From positions 25,973-89,972 of the forward strand of contig NZ_JOAN01000032.1 of assembly GCF_000718555.1 (NCBI RefSeq): DNA of 64,000 nt, given 5' to 3'. This DNA comes from Micromonospora chokoriensis. Its GTDB lineage: Bacteria; Actinomycetota; Actinomycetes; Mycobacteriales; Micromonosporaceae. Under the pieces are notes generated by a model that saw only the letters and a program-made list of their open reading frames with translations, had not been told where the DNA came from and ran no database searches. This document shows positions 43,572 to 53,016 of the stretch, in pieces (position 1 is the first letter of the stretch; each line of letters begins with the position of its first letter). The position numbers and the translations under genes are program-made.

Positions 43572-45424
43572 GATCGCACCAACCCCCGTCCGTCCGAAGG
43601 GGACGAGCTCGGCCCATCGGCTCCGGCTGGTGGTGGCTGCCCGGCGGGCGGCTCGGCGGCGAGCAGCGCCCGGTACGCCGGGACGGTGGCCAGCAGGTCG
43701 GAGTGCCGGCCGATCGCGGTGATCCGCCCGTCCTCGAGCAGGGCGACCCGGTCGGCCAGCGCGATCGTCGACGGCCGATGCACCACCAGCAGCGCGGTGC
43801 TGTCGCGCAGGACCCGCCGCAGCGCCGCTTCGACCAGGGCCTCGGTGTGCACGTCGAGAGCGGACAGCGGGTCGTCCAGCACCAGCACCGCCGGTCGGCC
43901 GAGCACGGCCCGCGCCAACGCGAGCCGTTGCCGTTGCCCACCGGAGAGGGACAGCCCCTGCTCACCCACCCGGGTGGCCAACCCCCACGGCAGGTCGTAC
44001 GCGAAGTCGGCCTGGGCCAGCGCGAGGGCCGCGCGGACCTCGTCGTCACCGGCGTCCGGGCGACCCAGGGTGAGGTTCTCCCGCACCGACATGGAGAAGA
44101 GCGTGGGCTCCTCGAATGCCACCCCGACCAGCCGGCGCAGCGAGGCCAGCCGCAGCTCGCGCAGGTCGTGCCCGTCCAGGGTGATCCGGCCGCCGGTCAC
44201 CTCGTGCAGCCGGGGCACCAGGGAGAGCAGGGTGCTCTTGCCGGAGCCGGTGGCACCGACCACGGCCAGCGTCTCGCCCGGTTCGATGCTCAGGTCGATC
44301 TCGCACAACACGGGCGTGGCGGCACCCGGGTAGCTGAACGCGACCCGCTCGAAGCGCAGCCGACCGTGCACCGCGTCGCGGGGCAGCGCGACTGCGCCGG
44401 GGGAATCCACGATCTGAGGTGGGGTGTCCAGCACCTCCTGGATCCGGTCGGCGGCGGTGGCGGCCTCCTGGCCGTTGGCGATGATCCACCCCAGCGACTG
44501 CACCGGCCAGATGAGCATCAGTTGGAGGCTGACGAAAGCGACCAGCTCGCCGATGGTGAGCGCACCCTTTGCGGCGGCGGCCGCTCCGGCCACCAGCACC
44601 ACGCCCAGCGTCACGTTGGGCACCAGATCGAGCAGCGCCGCGGTATTGGCCAGCAGCCGCCCCTTGCCGACGCCCGTGTCGTGCAGCCGCCGGGCCGCAC
44701 CGGTGAAGCGGGCGGCCAGTTCGGGCCCCCGTCCGTACGCCTTCATGGTGCGCAGGCCCTGGGCGGTCTCCTCGACAAGCGTCGCCACGTCGCCCTGCTG
44801 GTCCTGCATGCGGCGGGACGCGGCGTGGTAGTGCCGCCCGAACCGTCGACTGATCAGCAGCAGCGGCACCGCGCTCGCCGCGACCAGCACCCCGAGCACC
44901 GGGTGCAGGTTGATCAACAGCGCGACCACGACCACGTACGTGGTCAGGTTGAGCACCAGGAAGAACACGCCGAAGGAGAGGAACCGGCGGATCACCGACA
45001 GGTCGCTGGTGATCCGGGAGAGCAGTTGGCCGGACTGCCAACGGTCGTGGAAGCTCGTCGGCAGCCGTTGCAGGTGGGCGTAGACGTCGGCGCGCAGCGC
45101 CGCCTCCATGCCCACCGCCGAGGACGACTGCACCCACCGCCGGATGAAGATGAGCACCGCCTCGACGACGCCGAGCAGCAGCGCCAGGCCGCCGAGCTGG
45201 AGCAGCCCGGCCGGTTCGTGCCGGGCCACCGGCCCGTCCACGACCCGCTGCACGACAAGCGGTACGGCGATCCCGGCTGCGGTGCCGGCGAGCCCCGCGA
45301 GGAGCAGCCAGGCGAACTCGGCGGCGTACGGGCGCAGGTAGGGGCGAAGCCGCCATAGGTTGTGCACGGGGTGGGTGCCCGCGGCGGCCCGGGCGGCCGG
45401 GTCGCCGTCGCTCTCCACAGGCAC
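43568..45424 (-). CDS. ABC exporter half-transporter, subunit A of a pair
   Basis: 618 residues with membrane domain and nucleotide-binding domain: Walker A GATGSGKST, signature LSGGQRQRL, Walker B VLVLDDPLSALD. The catalytic Glu after Walker B is Asp here (LDDP), whereas the partner has DEA, the asymmetry typical of heterodimeric exporters with one degenerate site. GTG 45424 has TACCGT exactly 6 nt upstream, suggesting a leaderless message starting the two-gene operon. Confidence 0.92.
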   Translation of the reverse strand: MPVESDGDPAARAAAGTHPVHNLWRLRPYLRPYAAEFAWLLLAGLAGTAAGIAVPLVVQRVVDGPVARHEPAGLLQLGGLALLLGVVEAVLIFIRRWVQSSSAVGMEAALRADVYAHLQRLPTSFHDRWQSGQLLSRITSDLSVIRRFLSFGVFFLVLNLTTYVVVVALLINLHPVLGVLVAASAVPLLLISRRFGRHYHAASRRMQDQQGDVATLVEETAQGLRTMKAYGRGPELAARFTGAARRLHDTGVGKGRLLANTAALLDLVPNVTLGVVLVAGAAAAAKGALTIGELVAFVSLQLMLIWPVQSLGWIIANGQEAATAADRIQEVLDTPPQIVDSPGAVALPRDAVHGRLRFERVAFSYPGAATPVLCEIDLSIEPGETLAVVGATGSGKSTLLSLVPRLHEVTGGRITLDGHDLRELRLASLRRLVGVAFEEPTLFSMSVRENLTLGRPDAGDDEVRAALALAQADFAYDLPWGLATRVGEQGLSLSGGQRQRLALARAVLGRPAVLVLDDPLSALDVHTEALVEAALRRVLRDSTALLVVHRPSTIALADRVALLEDGRITAIGRHSDLLATVPAYRALLAAEPPAGQPPPAGADGPSSSPSDGRGLVRS

Positions 45425-45430
45425 TACCAG

Positions 45431-45436
45431 ACGGTA
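45431..45436 (-). promoter_or_regulatory. -10 box of the ABC exporter operon (leaderless start)
   Basis: TACCGT on the minus strand, 6 nt before GTG 45424. Confidence 0.55.
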
Positions 45437-45461
45437 GCGTCAATGCCTGTCGGTTCTTCTG

Positions 45462-45971
45462 TCAGCTTGTTGTCAAGCGCCACTCATGACCGAGAAGCCA
45501 CTTCTTCACGTCCAGCCCCCAGCGGTAGCCGCCGAGCGTGCCGTCGGTGCGAAGAACCCGGTGACAGGGCACGAACAGAGCTGCCGCGTTCCGGGCGCAG
45601 GCGGCTGCGGCGGCCCGCACCGCCGGTGGTCGACCGGCCAGCGCGGCGTACCCGGTGTAGGTGACCGGGGTGCCCGGCGGCACCTCGCGCAGCACCTGCC
45701 AGGCGTGCGCCATGAACTCTCCGCCGGTGTGCTGGCGGACCGGCACCGCGTCGATGGCGGCGAGGTCACCGTCCAGGTAGGAGCGGACCGCCGCGCTGAC
45801 CGGGCCGAGGTCGGCCCGCTCCCGCAGCGGTGCCCGCAGGGTCGGGTGGACCAGGGGCAGCAGCGTCGCCGGGTCCGGGGTGAAACCGGCGGCCCGAACG
45901 TCACCGTCGGGGCCGGCGAGGATGCTCAGCGGGCCGGTCGGTGTGCTCAGTACGGTGCTGTCGATGCTCAT
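45462..45971 (-). CDS. ogt: Methylated-DNA--[protein]-cysteine S-methyltransferase
   Basis: Removes the methyl group from O6-methylguanine by suicide transfer to its own Cys; 169 residues. The active site is FVPCHRVLRTDGTLGGY, preceded by the DNA-binding YTGYAALAGRPPAVRAAA segment (Arg finger). ATG 45971 overlaps the stop of the Ada/AlkA gene by ATGA, so both alkylation-repair activities are made from one mRNA. A longer frame to 46019 is rejected. Confidence 0.94.
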   Translation of the reverse strand: MSIDSTVLSTPTGPLSILAGPDGDVRAAGFTPDPATLLPLVHPTLRAPLRERADLGPVSAAVRSYLDGDLAAIDAVPVRQHTGGEFMAHAWQVLREVPPGTPVTYTGYAALAGRPPAVRAAAAACARNAAALFVPCHRVLRTDGTLGGYRWGLDVKKWLLGHEWRLTTS

Positions 45972-47470
45972 GCCGCTCTCCAGAGTCTGATCGTGGCGTA
46001 GGACCGCCAGGGACGCCAACGCTCGGCGTACCCGTCGAGGGTTGTCGGGGTGTCGGGCAGGCCGAGCGCGGCGGCGCCGCGTCGGACCGCGAGGTCGGAG
46101 CTGAGTAGGACGTCCGGGTCACCGAAGGCCCGCATGGCCAGGTAGTTGGCGGTCCACGGACCGATGCCAGGCAGCGTGAGCAACCGCCGAACGGCGTCCT
46201 CCCGATCCACCCCAGGAGCAAGGTCCACCGTCCCGTCGCTAACGGCCCGAGCCAGCCCTCGCAGCGCCTCCCGCCGCCCCACCGGCATCCCAAACCCCGA
46301 ATCCGGCACCCCCAAAAGCTCCTCCGCGCTCAAGAACCCCCGCAGCCCACCCGGCCCCGGCTCGCCTCGTTGATCATGAGGTTGACCTGGAGTTGGATCT
46401 CCAGTGGCCTCGCTAACCTCATGATCAACCTGGTCGGAGGGGTGGGAGAGGAGGCGGATGAGGGTGGTTCTTGCGGAGGTGACCGAGACCTGTTGGCCGA
46501 TGATGGCGCGGACGGCCTGCTCGAAGCCGTCAACGGCGCGAGGGACGCGGATTCCTGGTTCAGCGGTGATCGTCGGGGCCAGGGCTGGGTCGGCGGCCAG
46601 CGTGGCGTCGATGGCTGCCGGGTCCGCGTCCAGGTCCAGCAACCGGCGGCAGCGGGCCACCGCCGGCGCCAGGTCGCGCAGGTCAGCGAGGCGCAGCGTC
46701 GCCGCCACGTGCCCGGCCGCCGGGGTCAGCGCCACCTGGCCGGTGCCGTGCGGCAACCGCAGACCCCGGTGGTACGTCCCATCGCGGACCTCCTCCACGC
46801 CCGGCAACGCCCGCACCGCGAAGAAGTCCAGCAACGCCTGAGCGTGCAGCGGCGGGCGGTACGCCAGCCGGAGCGTGATGCTCCCTGCCCCGGCCGGCGC
46901 CTGCTGGCGGCCACGGGCGGTGCGCAGGTCCGACGGGGCGCTCGCGTACACCTCGCGGAGCGTGTCGTTGAACTGCCGCACGCTGCCGAAGCCCGCGGCG
47001 AACGCGATCTCGGCCATGCCGAGGTCGGTCGTCTCGATCAGGATCCGGGCGGTCTGGGCCCGCTGGGCCCGGGCCAGCGCGAGCGGCCCGGCGCCCATCT
47101 CGGCGCTCAGCATCCGGTGCAGGTGCCGCTCGGTGTAGCCCAGGCGGGAGGCGAGCCCCGGTACGCCGTCCCGGTCGACCACCCCGTCGGCGATCAGCCG
47201 CATCGCCCGACCGACCACGTCTGCGCGAACGTCCCAGAGCGGGGAGCCGGGAGCGGCGTCCGGCCGGCAGCGGCGGCAGGCGCGCAGCCCGGCACCCTGT
47301 GCGGCGGCGGCGGACGGGAAGAACCGGACGTTCTGCCGCTTGGGCGTGATCGCCGGGCAGGAGGGCCGGCAGTAGATGCCGGTGGACGTCACACCGGTGT
47401 AGAACCAGCCGTCGAACCGCTGGTCACGGCTGTCCACAGCCCGGTAACACCGCTCGAAGTCCATCTCCAT
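45968..47470 (-). CDS. Ada regulatory domain fused to AlkA-type 3-methyladenine DNA glycosylase, with an internal palindromic insertion
   Basis: 500 residues. The Ada zinc domain is CRPSCP...CRRCRP (Cys38 the likely methyl acceptor for phosphotriesters). An AraC-type HTH (VPGLASRLGYTERHLHRML) follows, then the AlkA N-domain and the HhH-GPD glycosylase with LLTLPGIGPWTANYLAM and catalytic Asp in LSSDLAVRR. Between the first and second HhH helices, residues of the form QVDHEVSEATG...QPHDQRG are encoded by palindromic copy c. The frame is kept, in a loop of variable length, so activity may survive. Start ATG 47470 or 47464. Confidence 0.92.
   Translation of the reverse strand: MEMDFERCYRAVDSRDQRFDGWFYTGVTSTGIYCRPSCPAITPKRQNVRFFPSAAAAQGAGLRACRRCRPDAAPGSPLWDVRADVVGRAMRLIADGVVDRDGVPGLASRLGYTERHLHRMLSAEMGAGPLALARAQRAQTARILIETTDLGMAEIAFAAGFGSVRQFNDTLREVYASAPSDLRTARGRQQAPAGAGSITLRLAYRPPLHAQALLDFFAVRALPGVEEVRDGTYHRGLRLPHGTGQVALTPAAGHVAATLRLADLRDLAPAVARCRRLLDLDADPAAIDATLAADPALAPTITAEPGIRVPRAVDGFEQAVRAIIGQQVSVTSARTTLIRLLSHPSDQVDHEVSEATGDPTPGQPHDQRGEPGPGGLRGFLSAEELLGVPDSGFGMPVGRREALRGLARAVSDGTVDLAPGVDREDAVRRLLTLPGIGPWTANYLAMRAFGDPDVLLSSDLAVRRGAAALGLPDTPTTLDGYAERWRPWRSYATIRLWRAA
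46369..46429. repeat. TGATCATGA palindromic element, copy c, inside the Ada/AlkA gene
   Basis: GTTGATCATGAGGTT (46369-46383) and its exact complement (46415-46429) enclose a second small hairpin (CTGGAG/CTCCAG). The outer arms match copies a and b except A to G at one position. It is translated in frame within the glycosylase gene. Confidence 0.85.
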
Positions 47471-47548
47471 GGCACCGATGATGCCCTCCTCGACCGGCCG
47501 GTCGCTGGCGGGAATCGGACCTGGCCGTGCCGGTGCGGACAGGCCCGG

Positions 47549-49000
47549 TCAGCGGGGGCGTCGACGGCGCCGGTGCGGCTGACCAGATCCGGTGGGCTGG
47601 GCGGATCGGTCCGGCTGCCCGGCCCCGGTGGGTAGGCGCGTTCGGCTCGGTTGGGCGGCGCGGCTCGGCTGGGCGGCACGGTGCGGCTGGCCGGTCAGCA
47701 GGGGCGATCGGAACACGCCGTCCGGGTCGTACCGCTTCCACAGCCGCCGGACCCGGGCCCCGGTCTCGCCCGGGTAGATCCGGGCGAAGGCGGCCGGGTC
47801 CGGCCGGCTCTCGAAATTGACGTACGCGCCGTCGGCGCGCGCTCCGACGGCCCGCCAGGCGGCGTTCAACGCGGCGTCGGCCTGCGGTGGAAACACCGAG
47901 GCCACGATCAGCGTGTCCTGGTGACGATGCCGGTACGCGGTCGCGTCGGCGGCGACGTCGTTGACGGCCCCGCCCAGCGAGCGGAGCTGGATCACCGCCC
48001 GCCCCGGCCCGGTCACCGCTCGCGTCACGGCCCGCGCTCCGGCGTCGTCCAACGCGGTGAACAGGCCGTTCGTGGTCGTGCCACGTTGCTGCCCGACGTT
48101 GGGGTTGAGGTGCGCGGTCGGCACCAGCGTCGGGTAGGGCAGCAGGTCGGTCCGGTGTTCGAGCACCTTGCCGATGGCGAGCAGCGGCTCCACCGCAGGT
48201 CGGGCCCGGCGCAGGCTCTCGGCGGCGACCACGGCGGTGATGGACATCAGGACCGATCGACCCTCGGCGTACACCACGGCGGCCGCGGACAGCTCCCGTG
48301 GCGCCTGCGCGAGGTAGCTCGTCCACTCCCGGACGGTGCGGCCGTCCGGGTGCGCCTCGACGACCAGTTGGGCGACACCGACGTTGCGCTGCTCGGCCGC
48401 CTCGATCTCGAAGGCCACCACGATCCCCGCGCCGGCCCCGGCACCACGGACCAGCCAGAACAGCTCGGGCTCGTGCTCGGCGTCGGCGCGTACCAGCGTT
48501 CCGTCCGCGAGCACCACCTCGACCGCGCGAACGCGGTCGATGGTGAGGCCGTGTGCGCGGACCAGCCAGCCGACACCACCGCCGGTGGCCAGGCCGCCGA
48601 CGCCGACACCGCCGTAGTCGCCCGAGCTGATCACCAGGCCGTACGGGGCCAGCGCCTTCGCGACGTTCGCCCAGCGGGCCCCAGCCTCGACCCGGACCAG
48701 CCCGGCCCGCTCGTCGATCACCTGCACCCGGTTGAGCATGGACAGGTCGATGACCACCCCGCCGTTGTTCGACGAGGCTCCGGAGAGGCCGTGCCCGCCG
48801 CTGCGGACCGCGATGGGCAGCCGCTGCTCCCGCGCGTAGCGGAGCGCGTCGACCACCTGAGCGGCGGTCTTCGGCAGCAGGACGGCGGCCGGCGACGCCG
48901 ACGTGGTGTACGTCGAGCGCAGTTGCGCGTACCGGCGGTCGCCGGGCGTGACGATCTGCCCGGTCAGCGAGCGAGGTCCCCGCCCCAGGGTGGTGCTCAT
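47549..49000 (-). CDS. FAD-binding (PCMH/BBE-type) oxidoreductase with repetitive C-terminal tail
   Basis: 483 residues from ATG 49000. The FAD-binding domain shows RSGGHGLSGASSNNGGVVIDLS (flavin attachment by the His in SGGHG is usual) and SSGDYGGVGVGGLATGGGVGWLVR. The C-terminal berberine-bridge-like segment YVNFESRPDPAAFARIYPGE is followed by RLWKRYDPDGVFR, the normal end of the family. After that come about 45 extra residues of RAAQPSR-like repeats rich in Gln, Pro and Arg, probably readthrough after stop loss. Substrate unknown. Confidence 0.88.
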   Translation of the reverse strand: MSTTLGRGPRSLTGQIVTPGDRRYAQLRSTYTTSASPAAVLLPKTAAQVVDALRYAREQRLPIAVRSGGHGLSGASSNNGGVVIDLSMLNRVQVIDERAGLVRVEAGARWANVAKALAPYGLVISSGDYGGVGVGGLATGGGVGWLVRAHGLTIDRVRAVEVVLADGTLVRADAEHEPELFWLVRGAGAGAGIVVAFEIEAAEQRNVGVAQLVVEAHPDGRTVREWTSYLAQAPRELSAAAVVYAEGRSVLMSITAVVAAESLRRARPAVEPLLAIGKVLEHRTDLLPYPTLVPTAHLNPNVGQQRGTTTNGLFTALDDAGARAVTRAVTGPGRAVIQLRSLGGAVNDVAADATAYRHRHQDTLIVASVFPPQADAALNAAWRAVGARADGAYVNFESRPDPAAFARIYPGETGARVRRLWKRYDPDGVFRSPLLTGQPHRAAQPSRAAQPSRTRLPTGAGQPDRSAQPTGSGQPHRRRRRPR

Positions 49001-49061
49001 CGTGCCCCGTCTCCTCTCTCTGCCCCCGCAACCCTCCCACCCCAACCGCCCCCGCCCCCAC

Positions 49062-49122
49062 GGTGATCAAGAGGTTTGCGTCACGACACGCCGTTCCCCG
49101 TGACGCGAACCTCTTGATCACC
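49062..49122. repeat. Palindromic element related to the TGATCATGA family, copy d
   Basis: GGTGATCAAGAGGTT arms; a 23-bp inverted repeat with one G-U pair (49062-49084 with 49100-49122). It lies between divergent genes, so it cannot serve as their terminator. Confidence 0.75.
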
Positions 49123-49213
49123 AGGGGAAAGGAGCCCGGGTGGGGGTTTTCCGCCCGGAAGTGTCGGTCGTGACGGGTAGCGTCCGGCCACCAACTCAAG
49201 AAGGGGTGCGGCG

Positions 49214-49708
49214 ATGACGAGCGTGGCGGGTTGGGCGGCGGCGTCGACACAGGGCTCGTTTCCGCCGCTGCCTCGCGCGGTGGCGCAGTCCTTCTTCCGC
49301 CGGATGCGAGCCGTGGCGCCGGCCGCTGTCGGCGCCATCGAACGGGACCGGGCCGCCGACGCCGAGCGTCCCTTCGCCGACACCGCCTGCGGCCGGCTGG
49401 CCCGTTCGCTCGACGACGCTGGTCTGCGCGCGCTCGGCATGTGGACGCATCACTGGTGCATGCGCTTCTACGACGACGACACGAGGGTCGGCCGGCGGCT
49501 GATCCGGGAGATCGCCGCACGCCCGGGGCTGGGCTGGACGGCCGACGAGGTGCGGTGGATGCTGCGCGAGTCGGTCTCCGCCGGCCCCGCCGCCGCGGAC
49601 CGGTTCACCCTGCCCCGCGCCGCGGCGGCTCACCTGCCGCCGGCCGATCGGCCGCTCGACGAGCTGCCCCCCGAGATCGTGGTGCCCCGCCAGCGCCGGC
49701 CCGACTGA
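49214..49708 (+). CDS. Conserved hypothetical protein
   Basis: 164 residues, soluble, Arg/Ala-rich, no signal peptide or membrane helix. Notable segments are MWTHHWCMRFYDDDTRVGRRLIREIA and PRLGWTADEVRWMLRESV-like helices; no catalytic motif is recognised. AAGAAGGGG precedes the ATG, and codon use matches neighbours, so it is a real gene of unknown role. Peptidase E follows after about 100 bp on the same strand. Confidence 0.7.
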   Translation: MTSVAGWAAASTQGSFPPLPRAVAQSFFRRMRAVAPAAVGAIERDRAADAERPFADTACGRLARSLDDAGLRALGMWTHHWCMRFYDDDTRVGRRLIREIAARPGLGWTADEVRWMLRESVSAGPAAADRFTLPRAAAAHLPPADRPLDELPPEIVVPRQRRPD

Positions 49709-49815
49709 GCCCTCCCGGGGCTGCGCCGACGCCGCGCGTCCGCGTGGCCCGATGATCGTCCGCCGGCCGACTGCGGCAGGATGGACGCCGCACCGCCCCG
49801 ACGGAAGGACGCCCG

Positions 49816-50550
49816 ATGCCCGCCAGCGAACCAACCATCGTCGCCACCAGCATGGGTTTCTTCCGGGGCGACCGCGGGCCCTACGACCTGCGCCCCAGCC
49901 CGGTCTTCGAGCTGGCCACCGAGCTGGCCGAGGCCGGTGGGCAGCCGCGGGTCTGCTACCTCGGCCAGGCCGTCGGTGACCAGCCCACCTCGCTGACCGC
50001 CGTCTACGGCGCGTTCGCCGACACCCGGTTCCGGCTGTCGCACCTCGCCCTGTTCCCGATGCCGAACGTCGAGGACGTCCGCGCCCACCTGCTCGCCCAG
50101 GACGTGATCTGGGTCGGCGGCGGCAGCGTGGCCAACCTGGTCGCCGTGTGGCGGGTGCACGGGCTCGACGAGATCCTGCACGAGTGCTGGCAGGCCGGCG
50201 TGGTGCTGGCCGGTGTCTCCGCCGGCTCGATCTGCTGGCACGTCGGCGGTGCCACCGACAGCTTCGGCCCCCGGCTGCGCGGCTTCACCGAGGGCCTGGC
50301 CTGGCTGCCGTACGGCAACGGGGTGCACTACGACAGCGAGGGTCAGCGCCGCCCGCTCATGCACGAGCTGGTGGGCAACGGCACGCTCCCCACCAGCCAC
50401 TGCACCGACGACGGGGTCGGCCTCGTCTACCGGGGCACCCGGCTGGTCGAGGCGATTGCGGACCGCGAGGGCGTCTCGGCGTACGAGGTCAGCCGTGGCG
50501 CGGACGGCAGCGTCCGGGAGGCGATCATCGCCCCCCGCCTGCTCGGCTGA
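49816..50550 (+). CDS. Peptidase E (S51 family) / type 1 glutamine amidotransferase-like
   Basis: 244 residues, cytoplasmic serine peptidase fold. The nucleophile elbow is GVSAGSICW (Ser in GxSxGS). IWVGGGSVANLVAVW is the conserved GG(G/N) loop, and the His-containing segment is NGVHYDSE. S51 enzymes cleave N-terminal Asp-X dipeptides; cyanophycinase is a relative. GAAGGAC precedes the ATG. It ends 3 bp before the convergent exonuclease gene. Confidence 0.88.
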   Translation: MPASEPTIVATSMGFFRGDRGPYDLRPSPVFELATELAEAGGQPRVCYLGQAVGDQPTSLTAVYGAFADTRFRLSHLALFPMPNVEDVRAHLLAQDVIWVGGGSVANLVAVWRVHGLDEILHECWQAGVVLAGVSAGSICWHVGGATDSFGPRLRGFTEGLAWLPYGNGVHYDSEGQRRPLMHELVGNGTLPTSHCTDDGVGLVYRGTRLVEAIADREGVSAYEVSRGADGSVREAIIAPRLLG

Positions 50551-50553
50551 GCG

Positions 50554-51123
50554 TCACGTTTCCTCGGCCGCCTTCCAACGGCGGAGCACCGCGTCGAAGA
50601 CCTGGGCCAGCTCGGCGGCGTCCTCCCCGGCGTGGTGGGTGTGCGGCACGTCGTGCAGGCCCAGCTCGTGCTTGATCTTGCCCTTGCGGGTCTGGACCCA
50701 CTCGCTGCCGGTCAACCCCATCCAGTAGCTGCGCAGGTCGACGCCGGAGCCGGTCGCACCGAACGGGCTGTGCCCGACGAAGCGGACGAAGTACCAGTGC
50801 ACAAACATGCCGTCCCAGACGGCCGGGGCGGCGAGGAAGACCGGGCGGCCGATCCGGCGCAGCCCGTTGACCCAGGCCGCTGCGGCGGACATCGCCTCCT
50901 GCGCGGTGGGCGCCTCCCGCAGCAGGCGGTCCCGGTCCAGGCCGGAGACGGCCAGCGCCGCCGGCACGAACTCGTCGGAGATGGGACGCAGCTCGGTGTA
51001 GAAGGTCAGTTCCGGGTGGCCGGTCACGGCCATACCCAGCGAGATCATGCTGTACGGCCCGGGGATCGGCCCGTCCGCCTCCACATCGACGGCGATATAC
51101 AGCTCAGGCAACGTCGAGGTCAT
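50554..51123 (-). CDS. 3'-5' exonuclease-like protein (DEDDh fold)
   Basis: 189 residues from ATG 51123 (MTSTLPELYIAVDVEADG). Motif I is DVEADG (DxE). The central SGLDRDRLLREAPT and AAPAVWDGMFVHWYF (the Asp of motif II) lead to HHAGEDAAELAQVF (H...D of motif III), as in DnaQ/RNase T relatives. The physiological substrate is not known. A tandem 21-bp duplication provides a second, equally good Shine-Dalgarno and ATG at 51144, which would add seven residues. Confidence 0.82.
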   Translation of the reverse strand: MTSTLPELYIAVDVEADGPIPGPYSMISLGMAVTGHPELTFYTELRPISDEFVPAALAVSGLDRDRLLREAPTAQEAMSAAAAWVNGLRRIGRPVFLAAPAVWDGMFVHWYFVRFVGHSPFGATGSGVDLRSYWMGLTGSEWVQTRKGKIKHELGLHDVPHTHHAGEDAAELAQVFDAVLRRWKAAEET

Positions 51124-51153
51124 GTCACCTCCAGTCGAAGTCATCTCACCTCC
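51112..51153 (-). repeat. 21-bp tandem duplication of a ribosome-binding site plus start codon
   Basis: 51112-51132 and 51133-51153 match at 18 of 21 bases. Each copy encodes GGAGGTGA(C/G) followed by ATGAC on the minus strand, giving two in-frame starts seven codons apart. Confidence 0.75.
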
Positions 51154-51273
51154 GGCAGCGGAACACCGAGACGGGAGGGTAGCAACGCTCGGCGGGCCCA
51201 CGCGGCCCCGACGATCGACCGCCTGCCCAGGGCCGAATCGGAGCCGCCTGGACCGGCCCGGTCGGCACCCGCG

Positions 51274-51279
51274 TAAGCT
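51274..51279 (+). promoter_or_regulatory. -10 box of ychF (probable leaderless start)
   Basis: TAAGCT ends 8 nt before the ychF GTG; no Shine-Dalgarno lies between. Confidence 0.45.
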
Positions 51280-51287
51280 GGCTGGTC

Positions 51288-52373
<1,086 letters not shown>

Positions 52374-52406
52374 TTCAGGTCCAACGTCCGCTGCCCAGGC
52401 GCCTTG

Positions 52407-52967
52407 TCATCTCCTGCTCGGCTTGCGCTTCGTTGCGGCCCTGGCGTTCGTGAACTGTCGGCGGCGGTGGTCTCGTTGTTGTTGCCGCCAATCCTCTAGT
52501 CGCCTGTCGCGTCGCCGGTCGCATCGCCGCCCCAGGAAGAGCGTGAGCGTGGCGGCCACCATCAATCCGGACAGGACGAACCCCGCCGCTCCGATCACGC
52601 CTTGGATTCGGCCCCGATGCCCGCTCAACGTTCCGAACTCAGCCACGAAGTCATCGGGGTCGTCGGGGTTCACCCAGATCCGCACGGCGGTGCCGGCCGG
52701 CAGGCAGACCTCCCAGCAGCCCACCTCGGCCTGACGCTGGGCCCCGGCGAACTCGTAGCGTAGGTGCATCGTGTTGCTGTTGCGCCGCTTGTGCACGAGT
52801 TCGCTGATGACTGCCTGGGCCGGCACGCCATCGACCTTCAGCCGATCTGCCCAAGCGTCGTTGTCGTGGAAGGTCTTGAACGGCAGCCACAACATGGCCA
52901 CCCCGACCAGGAAGCCGAGCAGGTAGACGGGGTAGCCCACGCGCAACCAGCTCCGCAAGATCTTCAC
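52407..52967 (-). CDS. DUF3592-like membrane protein
   Basis: 186 residues from GTG 52967 (MKILRSWLRVGYPVYLLGF). It has a membrane helix at about residues 10-30, then a beta-rich domain (VDGVPAQAVISELVHKRRNSNTM-like start, VRIWVNPDDPDDFVAE). A second helix (AGFVLSGLMVAATLTLFLG) and a strongly basic tail follow. The domain between two helices is the DUF3592 pattern, thought to be a sensor or structural module. A longer frame to 53018 overlaps the divergent methyltransferase and is rejected. Confidence 0.7.
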   Translation of the reverse strand: MKILRSWLRVGYPVYLLGFLVGVAMLWLPFKTFHDNDAWADRLKVDGVPAQAVISELVHKRRNSNTMHLRYEFAGAQRQAEVGCWEVCLPAGTAVRIWVNPDDPDDFVAEFGTLSGHRGRIQGVIGAAGFVLSGLMVAATLTLFLGRRCDRRRDRRLEDWRQQQRDHRRRQFTNARAATKRKPSRR

Positions 52968-53004
52968 AGTGGCTATGGTCGCAGTCGATGTCGACAAGCG
53001 GCAG

Positions 53005-53010
53005 TAGGTT
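53005..53010 (+). promoter_or_regulatory. -10 box of the methyltransferase gene (leaderless start)
   Basis: TAGGTT ends 6 nt before ATG 53017. Confidence 0.55.
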
Positions 53011-53016
53011 GGCCGC

